This document shows positions 1-8,939 of a stretch of DNA of 43,403 bases, in pieces. A model generated the notes under the pieces. That model was not told the DNA's origin and did no database searches. It worked only from the letters and a program-made list of their open reading frames with translations. The stretch lies in assembly GCA_030645455.1 (NCBI GenBank), contig JAUSNA010000062.1, positions 1-43,403 of the forward strand. Direction: 5' to 3'. The position numbers and the translations under genes are program-made. The stretch comes from Candidatus Levyibacteriota bacterium (GTDB taxonomy: Bacteria; Patescibacteriota; Microgenomatia; Levybacterales; GWA1-39-11). Position 1 is the stretch's first letter. Every line of letters begins with the position of its first letter.

Positions 1-1269
1 ATCGTTAAGGGACGCTTTTTTTTCCGCCAACTCTCTTTCACTCTCTCTGATTTGTCGTCTCAGTGAATCAATCCTATCAAAAGACGTTGTGTCTCCTAGT
101 TGTGGCTGACTAGCCTCGAGGGATCGCAGCTTAGCCTCTGCGCTATCTCTTCTTGTGGTAGCCGACCTAAGCTGGGATTGCCATGTTTCAATTAATCGTT
201 CGTTGGGGCCAACTTTTCTGGTTTCCTCCCTGAGAAGTTCCTTATAATGTTCAAGTTCCTCGGCATTGCCCGCTTCCTGCGCTGCGGCAATTCTTGAGTT
301 ATAGTCATTAATAAAATCTTGATTTGGAGGAGTTTTTTCACGTTCATCTCGGATTTTTTTAGTATAGTCGTTTACCGTGTCTTGTTCTGTGTTTAGGGTC
401 GCATGTGCAGCAGCCAGAGCGACGGGTGTTTCGCTTGTCGGCATGGTAATTGTCTGATTAGTTTGTCTTTCGAGTTTATCAACTTGCACTCTTAGTTCAT
501 CTATGTGTCCTTGAATATTAATAATATCTTCCTGTGGAGCAGTTCCTTGGGTTTTAAGGTCTTCCATTTTTCGGTAAAGAGTTCCCTCAAACCCATTTTC
601 ACCTTTTTCGTATGAGCGTAATTCAATCTTTACTCTATTAAGTCTATCTTGGGCGTGGGTTGCTTTCGTTTCTTCCTCGTTAAGCTCGGCTTCTGCATCT
701 TTCCATGCCTGGTATGCATCCAAGAATGAGGAGTCGAGCTCTCCGTCGCGGGCGTGATCGTTTACAATTGATTTTAGCTTTGGAAGAAATGCAGGGCTTT
801 GTATGAGCTCAGTAATAAATGTATTGAGGTTGCCTTTTTCTGATAAATCTTTTGATATAGCGGCATTTGATTGTAGGCGTTCTTTTACAATATCCCGAAT
901 CCGGTCTTGCTTGCCTGCATCCAAGGCACCAAAGCCTTTGTCAGACAATTCTTCCAGAAGAGTTATCTCTTCCTTTAACTCATCTACAAGATTTTGTTCT
1001 GATCTGCCTGATGCATCAGTTACAGAATCTACTTTAACTTCTCCCGTTGTATCGTCTATCTTTGTGCCAAAATTGTTAAGAACTTGTCTTAATTTATCAT
1101 TTTGAAGAGGGGATTCGGCTTCAAGCTTCGTAAGGCTTTCCTGATAAAAGCCTTTTGCGGTTTTTTTCCTTACTTCGTTGTAGAGTGCCCCCTTGAGGTC
1201 TGTAATGTCGGTGAGCTTGTCTCCGGCGACTGCATGACCAACAAGTTCTTGGGGTGTTGCTATAGACAT
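1..1269 (-). CDS. Coiled-coil-rich hypothetical protein (partial, runs off the left edge)
   Basis: Reverse-strand frame opens at ATG 1269-1267 (MSIATPQELVGHAVAGDKLTDITDLKGALYNEVRKKTAKGFYQESL...) and stays open to position 1; Glu/Lys/Arg/Gln-rich coiled-coil composition. Absent from the ORF track because it is truncated. Confidence 0.75.
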   Translation of the reverse strand, partial: MSIATPQELVGHAVAGDKLTDITDLKGALYNEVRKKTAKGFYQESLTKLEAESPLQNDKLRQVLNNFGTKIDDTTGEVKVDSVTDASGRSEQNLVDELKEEITLLEELSDKGFGALDAGKQDRIRDIVKERLQSNAAISKDLSEKGNLNTFITELIQSPAFLPKLKSIVNDHARDGELDSSFLDAYQAWKDAEAELNEEETKATHAQDRLNRVKIELRSYEKGENGFEGTLYRKMEDLKTQGTAPQEDIINIQGHIDELRVQVDKLERQTNQTITMPTSETPVALAAAHATLNTEQDTVNDYTKKIRDEREKTPPNQDFINDYNSRIAAAQEAGNAEELEHYKELLREETRKVGPNERLIETWQSQLRSATTRRDSAEAKLRSLEASQPQLGDTTSFDRIDSLRRQIRESERELAEKKASLND

Positions 1270-1270
1270 A

Positions 1271-1669
1271 TTATTGAATCCCTCCCTGTTGTTGTTCTTG
1301 AGGTGTATTTTGTCTTATTGCGTTAAGTGCCTCTTCAACCTTATTCAATTGAGCTATGTCTTCAGTTCTTTGGGTTTCTTCCTGTTCGGAACTCTTAGCA
1401 TCGGCATCGGCAACTCCTAGCTCTGGGGTGTTGGCGTCTGACTGGGAAATAAATAGTTGCTCAAAAATCTTCCATTTCTCTGCGACCTCAGTTAGTAGGA
1501 GTGTGGCCTCCTCATCTGTGACAATTTGGTTTAACCGATCCTGAAGGTAGCCCGCTATTTGTGCCGCGTCGGATTCTGCTATCTGGCCGTTTTGCAGTGC
1601 TTCAGTGAGACGGTTTGTGAGAGATATTGCAACTTTATCACGATAGGTTAAGAAGGCATTTTGATCCAT
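1271..1669 (-). CDS. Hypothetical protein, 132 aa
   Basis: ORF abutting the downstream coiled-coil gene on the same strand; no recognisable domain. Confidence 0.7.
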   Translation of the reverse strand: MDQNAFLTYRDKVAISLTNRLTEALQNGQIAESDAAQIAGYLQDRLNQIVTDEEATLLLTEVAEKWKIFEQLFISQSDANTPELGVADADAKSSEQEETQRTEDIAQLNKVEEALNAIRQNTPQEQQQGGIQ

Positions 1670-1711
1670 ATTCTCATTGAAGCATACTGGCTATTTAAAT
1701 TCAAGGAAAGC

Positions 1712-2008
1712 TTAGATCGTGGGGTTTTTGATTTGGTCAACGCCTGTAAGTGCTGATATCAAGCTTACAATAAAAAAGGAAAGAAAGATAATGATAAGGC
1801 CTATTATGGCATATGTCACCGTCTTTTTGGCTCCATCAATCTTTTGTTGATCTCCTTTGGAGGTAATATACATGATTCCTGCATAAATAATCAAAAAGAG
1901 TGCAACGATACCTGCAAATACAAGAGCTGCATTGACAACGTTCTTTATGATGATAGGAATGCATGCAAGGGTTGCGACATCGCCATTTTCAAGACAGGCT
2001 GTCCACAT
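1712..2008 (-). CDS. VirB2/TrbC-like two-TM pilin-type protein
   Basis: Two hydrophobic helices around the motif YAGIMYITSKGDQQKIDGAKKTVTYAIIGLIIIFLSFFIV, shared with the neighbours. Confidence 0.75.
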   Translation of the reverse strand: MWTACLENGDVATLACIPIIIKNVVNAALVFAGIVALFLIIYAGIMYITSKGDQQKIDGAKKTVTYAIIGLIIIFLSFFIVSLISALTGVDQIKNPTI

Positions 2009-2011
2009 AGA

Positions 2012-2419
2012 TTATTTGAAGTCTGCAATGTTTGGTAATTTTAGACTGAAGAGGCTCAAACCGAAGAGTCCAAGCACCAAGTTGAGTATGAAGAATGCAA
2101 GAAAGACAATTATAAGTCCAATAACTGCAGCGATAATCTGATTGCGGGCAGCTTCAACGCCTCCCTTATCTCCACCGGAGGTGATCCATTTAATGCCTCC
2201 CCAGATAAGGAAGAACAGGGCGATAAGAACCGCTATGATAAAAGCGATAGTTATGACAAATCCCAAAACGGCGCCAAGGTCATTAAATCCGCAAAGAACG
2301 CTAAATTGTCCTGCTTTAGGACATGGGTTGAGATTGTCGTTTGTCGCTTGTGCAAATACTTGGGGGGCACTCATGAGAAGTGCCGGAAAAGCTGAGGCAA
2401 AACCTAGTATTTTTTTCAT
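2012..2419 (-). CDS. VirB2/TrbC-like two-TM pilin-type protein with signal peptide
   Basis: N-terminal signal sequence; LIWGGIKWITSGGDKGGVEAARNQIIAAVIGLIIVFLAFFIL. Confidence 0.75.
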   Translation of the reverse strand: MKKILGFASAFPALLMSAPQVFAQATNDNLNPCPKAGQFSVLCGFNDLGAVLGFVITIAFIIAVLIALFFLIWGGIKWITSGGDKGGVEAARNQIIAAVIGLIIVFLAFFILNLVLGLFGLSLFSLKLPNIADFK

Positions 2420-2480
2420 TACTTCTTATTGTTATCAGGTTTAAAAATGAATGTCAAGAGGCGGGCGGTGTATGGCAATA

Positions 2481-2825
2481 TTAAAGTGACACATTAAAGA
2501 TATCTATTTTGAAGAATGAACCCATGAGGGAGACGAGAAAAAATGATAAGAATGCGATGAGTAGGCCAACGATAGCGTAAATAATTGTCTTTCTTGCACT
2601 TTCGACTTTTGTTTTATCGCCCTCGGAGGTGATCCAATTGAGCCCTCCGTATACTAGAAAAGCAAGAGCTAGAAGGACGCAGACTACCAATAAAATCGTT
2701 ACGCCAAATCCGATTATTTTGCCGCCGTCTCCCGAAAGTCCTCCCGTGGGAACACCCGAAGGTGCCTGGATTTCTTGGCTTGTTCCGTCAGGACCGGGAA
2801 TTTTAATGGATAAAAGTTTATTCAT
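2481..2825 (-). CDS. VirB2/TrbC-like two-TM pilin-type protein
   Basis: LVYGGLNWITSEGDKTKVESARKTIIYAIVGLLIAFLSFFLV. Confidence 0.75.
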   Translation of the reverse strand: MNKLLSIKIPGPDGTSQEIQAPSGVPTGGLSGDGGKIIGFGVTILLVVCVLLALAFLVYGGLNWITSEGDKTKVESARKTIIYAIVGLLIAFLSFFLVSLMGSFFKIDIFNVSL

Positions 2826-2831
2826 AGAAAA

Positions 2832-4223
2832 TTAACTAAAACCGGGAATTTTCAAAATATCCCCAGCTATTACTGATAGTATCACAAGAGAGAAAATAAT
2901 GAAAAACAATCCAACAATTGCAGAGGTTAGTGTTTCTCGAGCGCCTTTAATTATTTCGGGATTGCCTCGGGAGATCATAAGTCTATAACCGGAGAATATT
3001 ATTAGGAGAAGGGCACCGAGCCCGGCAATTGCAAGCACTATTGAAAAGAGGCGGGTAATAAACCCAACGGGAGTTAGTTGGATGGGGCCAATCGCCGTAT
3101 CGATTGATTTGCAGTCGAGAGGATTAGTAACGTAGGGCATTTCTTTATTGCAGGGAAGTGGTACGGGGTTTTCTCCAGACCCATTGATAAGATTTAAAAG
3201 GTTGAATAATTTTTTTCCATCAACCCCCCTGGGGTCTAATAATGGTTTTTCGCAAAGATTTTTTTTAGGATCGGTGCCGATTGTACAGGTAATATGCATA
3301 TAGGTAAAACCTCCCTGGCAATCATCGCTTCTGATGTCATTTTCGCTATTTTGCTCGTTTATCTTAAAGATATATTTTCCGGGAACGGTAAATCCTTTTT
3401 GAACAAGATCTTTGCTGTCGGCCCCAGAGTAATGCATCGTATCTTGTTGCGGGAGGGGGAATTGGAATGTGCGGGGGTTGATGGATTTATCTAGCCAGTC
3501 GCATTCCTCCTTTTTGTATCCCGGCCCTTCAAGAACTACCTGATAATTGTTTCTATTTTTTCCATCAGGTTTAATAACACTTTGTTTTATTGCAACTTCA
3601 AATTTTGTCCCGGGGACAAGGCCGGTGTTGGGAGTAATGGTAACCTCCGGCGCTCCATGATTAACATAAAATCCGGCGCGTGCAATCGCCACATAGTTAT
3701 CAGCTTTATCGTAAATAGTTATGATGTGAAAGCTGCCCGCATGGAAATAGTGCTCATTTTTCGGATTACAATCACCCTTTTTATAGAGGTCGCTTTTTCC
3801 CTTGCCACAGACGGTGATAGTGTCGCCTTCGAATACATCACCAACATCGTTTAGTCTTTTCTTGACCATATCCTCGTCCTTAATTCCATTTGCCGTGAGT
3901 AGTTGTGTGAGTTTTTCTTGTGGAAGGGATGCTATTATGGGGTTGCCGATACAATAATCGTTTCTCAAACAAACTTTGTAGTCACCCGTCGAAAGATCAA
4001 GACCGGGAAATGCCACTTTTACGCTTGGGGTAAGATCAGAAATATAATTTTCTGGTTGTTCATTTGTGGGGAATTGCGGCGGGTCGGTAGTAAACGTATT
4101 GACATCCTCGACAACAGTTGTTGCGGGAGTGGCGGAGTTGGGAGTTGGTGTTTGTGCATAGAGTGGAGTACCAAACCTAAAGAAAAATGCAGTAAAAAGA
4201 AGTAGTGTGAGCAGTTTTTTCAT
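2832..4223 (-). CDS. Secreted/membrane protein with C-terminal VirB2-like two-TM module
   Basis: Signal peptide, large extracellular-type region with Cys residues, then C-terminal IFSGYRLMISRGNPEIIKGARETLTSAIVGLFFIIFSLVIL matching the neighbouring small proteins. Confidence 0.75.
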   Translation of the reverse strand: MKKLLTLLLFTAFFFRFGTPLYAQTPTPNSATPATTVVEDVNTFTTDPPQFPTNEQPENYISDLTPSVKVAFPGLDLSTGDYKVCLRNDYCIGNPIIASLPQEKLTQLLTANGIKDEDMVKKRLNDVGDVFEGDTITVCGKGKSDLYKKGDCNPKNEHYFHAGSFHIITIYDKADNYVAIARAGFYVNHGAPEVTITPNTGLVPGTKFEVAIKQSVIKPDGKNRNNYQVVLEGPGYKKEECDWLDKSINPRTFQFPLPQQDTMHYSGADSKDLVQKGFTVPGKYIFKINEQNSENDIRSDDCQGGFTYMHITCTIGTDPKKNLCEKPLLDPRGVDGKKLFNLLNLINGSGENPVPLPCNKEMPYVTNPLDCKSIDTAIGPIQLTPVGFITRLFSIVLAIAGLGALLLIIFSGYRLMISRGNPEIIKGARETLTSAIVGLFFIIFSLVILSVIAGDILKIPGFS

Positions 4224-4309
4224 GTGATTCTATGATACCCTAAATTTGTTGGATTGTTAAATTGTTTCATTGTTAATTTTAGCAATCATGCAATGGATAA
4301 GTGTACCAA

Positions 4310-5644
4310 TTAGTCCGACAGCTTGTACCCTTTTCCCTTTATTGTGTGGATATATCGGGGGTTTGCCGGGTCTTGCTCAATTTTTTTTCTGAGGCGGTAA
4401 AATATTTGGTCAAGCGCCTGGTCGGTTACTCCTTCTTGTGATTTTTGATCTCCCCAAATGGACTGAATAATTTCATCTTTTGAGGTAAGGCGCTCTTTAT
4501 TTTGAATAAGGAACCGTAACAGCCTAAATTCTGAAGGGGAAAGCCTGTCCGTTATCGGACTTCCTCCGACAAGCACCTCATTTCTTTCTTCGTCGTAGGT
4601 TATTTTCTCAATGCTTTCAACAGGAACAGTCGTAATATAATTGGCAAAAAGCGGGATGGTAATGCCATCCTTCCCAAACAATCCTGAGGCCGTAAGGTAC
4701 GGGTGAAGGTCTGAGATATCATCATATGAAATATTTTTTTTGAGAGCTATCTGCTCTGATGGTAAAAGAGCATTCCATATTTCATATAATGCTCCCTGTA
4801 TGGTTGGCCTTTTGAGAAGATATTCTTCAATATTTTCAATTCTATTTTCCTCGCTAATTATTGCCTCATATGATAGTTTTGCGATTTTTGCGTGACCTCC
4901 TGAAAGCTTTATGATTTCTTGTTTAACTTTTTCATCAAGAGATTTTCTCGCCGCTTTTTCTATATAAGAAAGCCGAAAATTCATACCCACCTCGTCAAAA
5001 AGGGTAGTGTAGATGACGTTTTCTGCAACAAGATCATGATAATCCGCAAGAAGTAGGGGATCTATCGTTTCTTCCAGGGGTCTTGTGAGTGAAAAAATAC
5101 TCCCAAATCGGTATTTGGCGTGGTTTCGAAGAACCCGAAGATTTGTAAAAAATTGAGAGGTGATGGTGGGAATGAGTATGTCAAATTTATCGAATAACAA
5201 GTGAATGGTAAGTTTTTTTTCAATAGAGAGATAATCAAGGCTCTTTTTGAGAGACTGAAAAAGGATCATCTCATCGGGTACTTCAAGTCCCTCCTTTAAG
5301 TACTGGTTTATTTCTTTTGATTCTTCGGCAAATCTTCTTTCCCCCAAGGAAAATGCGAGGGAGATCAGGATAAATTTAGTAATGTCGGCAAGAGGACGTC
5401 CTTTTATTTCCGAGCAATCGATGTAGACAAAATGTAGATATTTTTCGTATTCCCCAAAATTTTCAAAGCGTGCGTCTTTATTGTAGGAAAGAAGGCGAAA
5501 TATATTGCTTTTTCCGCTTCCCGGAAGACCAACCAATTGTGAAGAAAGTCCTTTTTCAAGATATGGAATAAATTGCTGAATTTCCTTTTTTCGTGTCGCA
5601 GCAGGATAAAGCGAATCGAAATATTTAAGTGGTGTAAGTTGCAT
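4310..5644 (-). CDS. P-loop ATPase fused to a C-terminal OmpR/PhoB-type winged-helix domain (transcriptional regulator)
   Basis: Walker A LVGLPGSGKSNIF, Walker B-like LLFDKFD; C-terminus SPSEFRLLRFLIQNKERLTSKDEIIQSIWG...QIFYRLRKKIEQDPANPRYIHTIKGKGYKL is Trans_reg_C-like. Confidence 0.8.
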   Translation of the reverse strand: MQLTPLKYFDSLYPAATRKKEIQQFIPYLEKGLSSQLVGLPGSGKSNIFRLLSYNKDARFENFGEYEKYLHFVYIDCSEIKGRPLADITKFILISLAFSLGERRFAEESKEINQYLKEGLEVPDEMILFQSLKKSLDYLSIEKKLTIHLLFDKFDILIPTITSQFFTNLRVLRNHAKYRFGSIFSLTRPLEETIDPLLLADYHDLVAENVIYTTLFDEVGMNFRLSYIEKAARKSLDEKVKQEIIKLSGGHAKIAKLSYEAIISEENRIENIEEYLLKRPTIQGALYEIWNALLPSEQIALKKNISYDDISDLHPYLTASGLFGKDGITIPLFANYITTVPVESIEKITYDEERNEVLVGGSPITDRLSPSEFRLLRFLIQNKERLTSKDEIIQSIWGDQKSQEGVTDQALDQIFYRLRKKIEQDPANPRYIHTIKGKGYKLSD

Positions 5645-5735
5645 ACTCTTAATAATACACCAATATAAGATGTTTGTGAGAGGCCTGTGAGCTTGTTATC
5701 AAGTAGAACTGGTGTCAATTTCCTAGAATTGGCAT

Positions 5736-8700
5736 ATGGAAAATGAATTGACACCAAGGACAAATGTCCCGTATCCTGTAAGAAGGAATACTATGGATGA
5801 TAATGTCGAGAAAAACGAGGAGTCTTTGGATGAGGCGGTAGGAACGCCAGTTGAAAAGAGTGAGGAAGAAAAAAAGGCACAGCAGGAGAAGGAAAAGAAA
5901 GCCAAATATGTGGCGGTATCAAAAGAGCAGCAGGATAAGACCCGTAAGGCCTGGGAGGAATGGAATAAAAAAATCCAAGAGATGGGCCAACAAGTTCCGG
6001 AGCGCCACAAAGAACAAGTAGAGGGTTTTATTGAAAAGGGAATTGAGCCAAGGCATATTATGGCCGGAGGTGCATCTGACGGTGGGCCATTTGCAGCTTT
6101 TAATGCTGAAAAATATAAAGGCACAAGGCTTGAGGAGGTTGCGAATGATCTTAAGGAAGCGGGAAGAAAAGAGGAAATAACAGAGGAGAGGCTCGGGGAA
6201 ATTAAAAAAAGGGTAGACACGATGACCCAATTGGGGCAGATATCGGAGGATGAAAACCAGCGGTTCAATAGCGATATCAACGAGATTATTATAAAAAATC
6301 AAAATCAGTCACCAGAATCGGGTAGTCAAGGATCGGGACCGGAAAGCACTAATGCAGTAGGCGCAGACAATTCAGTGGAGGGTCAAAAAGCACGCGACGA
6401 TGTTGCTTTTAAGCTGTCTAACGAAAGGCAACTGATAAAGGACCTGGGGACCCCAGGAGTAAATGACAATGAAATACTCCAAAATATTTTCCAGCAACAA
6501 GATCATATATTGGCGGGTTTTGATAAAAAACAGTTTAACGATAAGCAGAAGGAGTTTTTGGAAATATTTGGTGATAAGGTGCCAACAATTGAGGAGAAAA
6601 AAAAGAAACTCAACGACTTTTTGGATAACGTTGTTGCTATAAGAAAGAAAAATTATCTTGAGGGAAAAGTTGAAGTGCCAAGAGAAATTGAATCCATCCA
6701 GGACCTTGCACGCTTTATCATGCAGCGTCAGGAGAGTGATCTGTATGGTCTTGGAGGAAAGTACGCACTTATTGAGCGGATAGAAAACGATAAGGGGGAG
6801 TTGGAGGAGAGATTTAGGGCCGACAATTTCTTAATTTGGGTAAGAGATCAAATTATACAACTTCATGATGATAATAGAACCGGGGAGATGCAGCCTTTGT
6901 CTCAGGTGGCTATCGAAACACAGATAAGAACAGTTTCGATATATATGATGAACCGGTTTCGCGGTCAGTATTTTAAAGACGAGCAAACGCAAGAGATCAT
7001 GAATGATTTGGCGGATACGGCTGTTAATATGTGTTATCTTTTTGGTTTTTTCAGAAATATGGATCTTGCATACCAGCAGGTGATGAATAGCGATGAAGAC
7101 TTGCCAAAAACAATTGTTGGGATCCATGCAAAAAATGACGTCACACATGCTGATAATTGGGCAACCTTTTTATCAATGCCGGACCGCTTCGGACAAGCAA
7201 AAAGGGACGAAAAGGGTGGCGTTATTCGCGACGAAAAGGGGAACGTTGTTTATGATAGAGATTCTCGCGTGGGGGATGCAGAGCTTGTAGCAAATGATAT
7301 TTATTACAATCTTTCTGATATTAAAGAGCTAAGGGATATAGCCGGGTCAAAAGGTGCATTGGTGACTAAAGACGGGTTCAAAAGGACTTTGCTTTTACAG
7401 CAAATGGCTGCCGGAAAGAAGCATGAGTGGGACGGCGGCCCTGACACGCAGGAGGGATTTTATGATAAGGAGAAGGATAATTTTTACGTATTCAATCCGG
7501 ATACTAGGAAAAAGGATTATATTTTTAACAACGACGGGTCAATTAATGAAAAGAACTATATGACATTTGTGAATTTTCACAATGCTCCCACTCCGGATAA
7601 GACTACTATGGATTTTGTAAGAGATCTAATTCGTCTTACTATTGCCGAAAAAGTAGGAATAGAGTCGGGGTTTGCCAAGGACGGGGTAGAGCTTGCTGAA
7701 AGAAAAGCAAAATATGAGAAAATAAAGTCGGAGAAAAGCCCTGATGATGCAGAAAAAGACTATAAAAGACGAGTAAATGCTGCCCGCATTAACGCCAAAT
7801 TTGCGGAGTATTCATCATTCATCCAGCAGAGGCCATTAATGGTTGCTGCGAGAAATGATGTAAATAGGCGTGGGTATGACGCGTCGACCAAGCTTGATAT
7901 TAATTATATTATTCGCCAGTCAGGGTCCGGAACGGCAGGTCCGATTGGAAATACAGAATTTCTTAAGCACCAAATTTTGAAAAATTTTGGGGTTGATTTT
8001 GTTGCAGGGCTAAAGACTGAGAGTAAGAGATCCCCATACGAGATATTTAGAGATATACGCCATGTCATGAATGACTCTTCACTGAGTCAGGATCAGCGGG
8101 AGGATAAAAAGACAGCACTGCTTTCCGAGCTTAGGTTCCAGGCCAATGCCGCTCTTGACTATTCCTCAAATGCTATTAAGCGTTCGTATGATATTTTCCA
8201 TCAGGTCATTGATGCGCAAAGTTTGGATTTGAATAAAATTGTTACAAGAAATTTTTTGGAAGGCATTAAATATAACACAGCAGAATTTGAAAAACAGATA
8301 AAGGATGAATTTATAAAGCCGATGAGGTACGCATTTGCTTCAAATTCAGCACTTAAATACGGGCAGTTGTATAGGGGTTTTGAAAGACTGGACAAGAAGA
8401 CTAATATGCCAATTTACAGAGAGAAGACTCTTGCCGATCACATGTTTGGAGATGAGGTAATGGATGACATTCGGCAAGATGCGAAAAAAAATAAATTAGA
8501 CGTTGTTAAATATGATGAAAATGGCAACAAGATAGATCCCTCAACAATGACAGAGTACCAAAGATACCAGGAATTTTTGAACAGCAATGATGCAAGGGGA
8601 AGAATTGTGAAAAATATTGCCAGGGCCCGGCTTGCGGCAGAGCTTCGAAAGCACCGCAACCGGTGGGGTCCCTCAGAAAGATGGAATGCCGACATGATCA

Positions 8701-8939
8701 ATAAATTTCTTCTCGCTCTTGAAACCATTAAGGAATATGAAAAAGATGGGAATGGGGAGATTGTGCAAACGAATAAGGGGTTTTTCTCAAAGAAGGATAT
8801 TGCTTGGATAAGACAAAATAGTGGGACAGGATATAAATCAATGATATTGAAAGAAAGTATAACCAGCACTGCATCGGGGGTAGGAAAAGGGTTATTCGAA
8901 AGTTTTAAAGATTTTCTCGACAATACCTTTAAAAGTTAA
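5736..8939 (+). CDS. Giant hydrophilic protein, 1067 aa, function unknown
   Basis: Single long ORF, charged coiled-coil N-terminal part, no signal peptide; lies between T4SS-like genes. Confidence 0.85.
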   Translation: MENELTPRTNVPYPVRRNTMDDNVEKNEESLDEAVGTPVEKSEEEKKAQQEKEKKAKYVAVSKEQQDKTRKAWEEWNKKIQEMGQQVPERHKEQVEGFIEKGIEPRHIMAGGASDGGPFAAFNAEKYKGTRLEEVANDLKEAGRKEEITEERLGEIKKRVDTMTQLGQISEDENQRFNSDINEIIIKNQNQSPESGSQGSGPESTNAVGADNSVEGQKARDDVAFKLSNERQLIKDLGTPGVNDNEILQNIFQQQDHILAGFDKKQFNDKQKEFLEIFGDKVPTIEEKKKKLNDFLDNVVAIRKKNYLEGKVEVPREIESIQDLARFIMQRQESDLYGLGGKYALIERIENDKGELEERFRADNFLIWVRDQIIQLHDDNRTGEMQPLSQVAIETQIRTVSIYMMNRFRGQYFKDEQTQEIMNDLADTAVNMCYLFGFFRNMDLAYQQVMNSDEDLPKTIVGIHAKNDVTHADNWATFLSMPDRFGQAKRDEKGGVIRDEKGNVVYDRDSRVGDAELVANDIYYNLSDIKELRDIAGSKGALVTKDGFKRTLLLQQMAAGKKHEWDGGPDTQEGFYDKEKDNFYVFNPDTRKKDYIFNNDGSINEKNYMTFVNFHNAPTPDKTTMDFVRDLIRLTIAEKVGIESGFAKDGVELAERKAKYEKIKSEKSPDDAEKDYKRRVNAARINAKFAEYSSFIQQRPLMVAARNDVNRRGYDASTKLDINYIIRQSGSGTAGPIGNTEFLKHQILKNFGVDFVAGLKTESKRSPYEIFRDIRHVMNDSSLSQDQREDKKTALLSELRFQANAALDYSSNAIKRSYDIFHQVIDAQSLDLNKIVTRNFLEGIKYNTAEFEKQIKDEFIKPMRYAFASNSALKYGQLYRGFERLDKKTNMPIYREKTLADHMFGDEVMDDIRQDAKKNKLDVVKYDENGNKIDPSTMTEYQRYQEFLNSNDARGRIVKNIARARLAAELRKHRNRWGPSERWNADMINKFLLALETIKEYEKDGNGEIVQTNKGFFSKKDIAWIRQNSGTGYKSMILKESITSTASGVGKGLFESFKDFLDNTFKS

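Noticed and set aside
803-1326. Plus-strand ORFs 803-1105 and 1102-1326
   Set aside because: Antisense to the truncated minus-strand coiled-coil CDS (1-1269), which has the more protein-like composition and matches neighbour orientation.
5723-6302. Minus-strand ORFs 5723-6280 and 5919-6302
   Set aside because: Antisense shadows of the 1067-aa ORF with low-complexity Ser/Phe-rich translation; no domain signal.
8438-8923. Minus-strand ORF 8438-8923
   Set aside because: Antisense shadow of the 1067-aa ORF.
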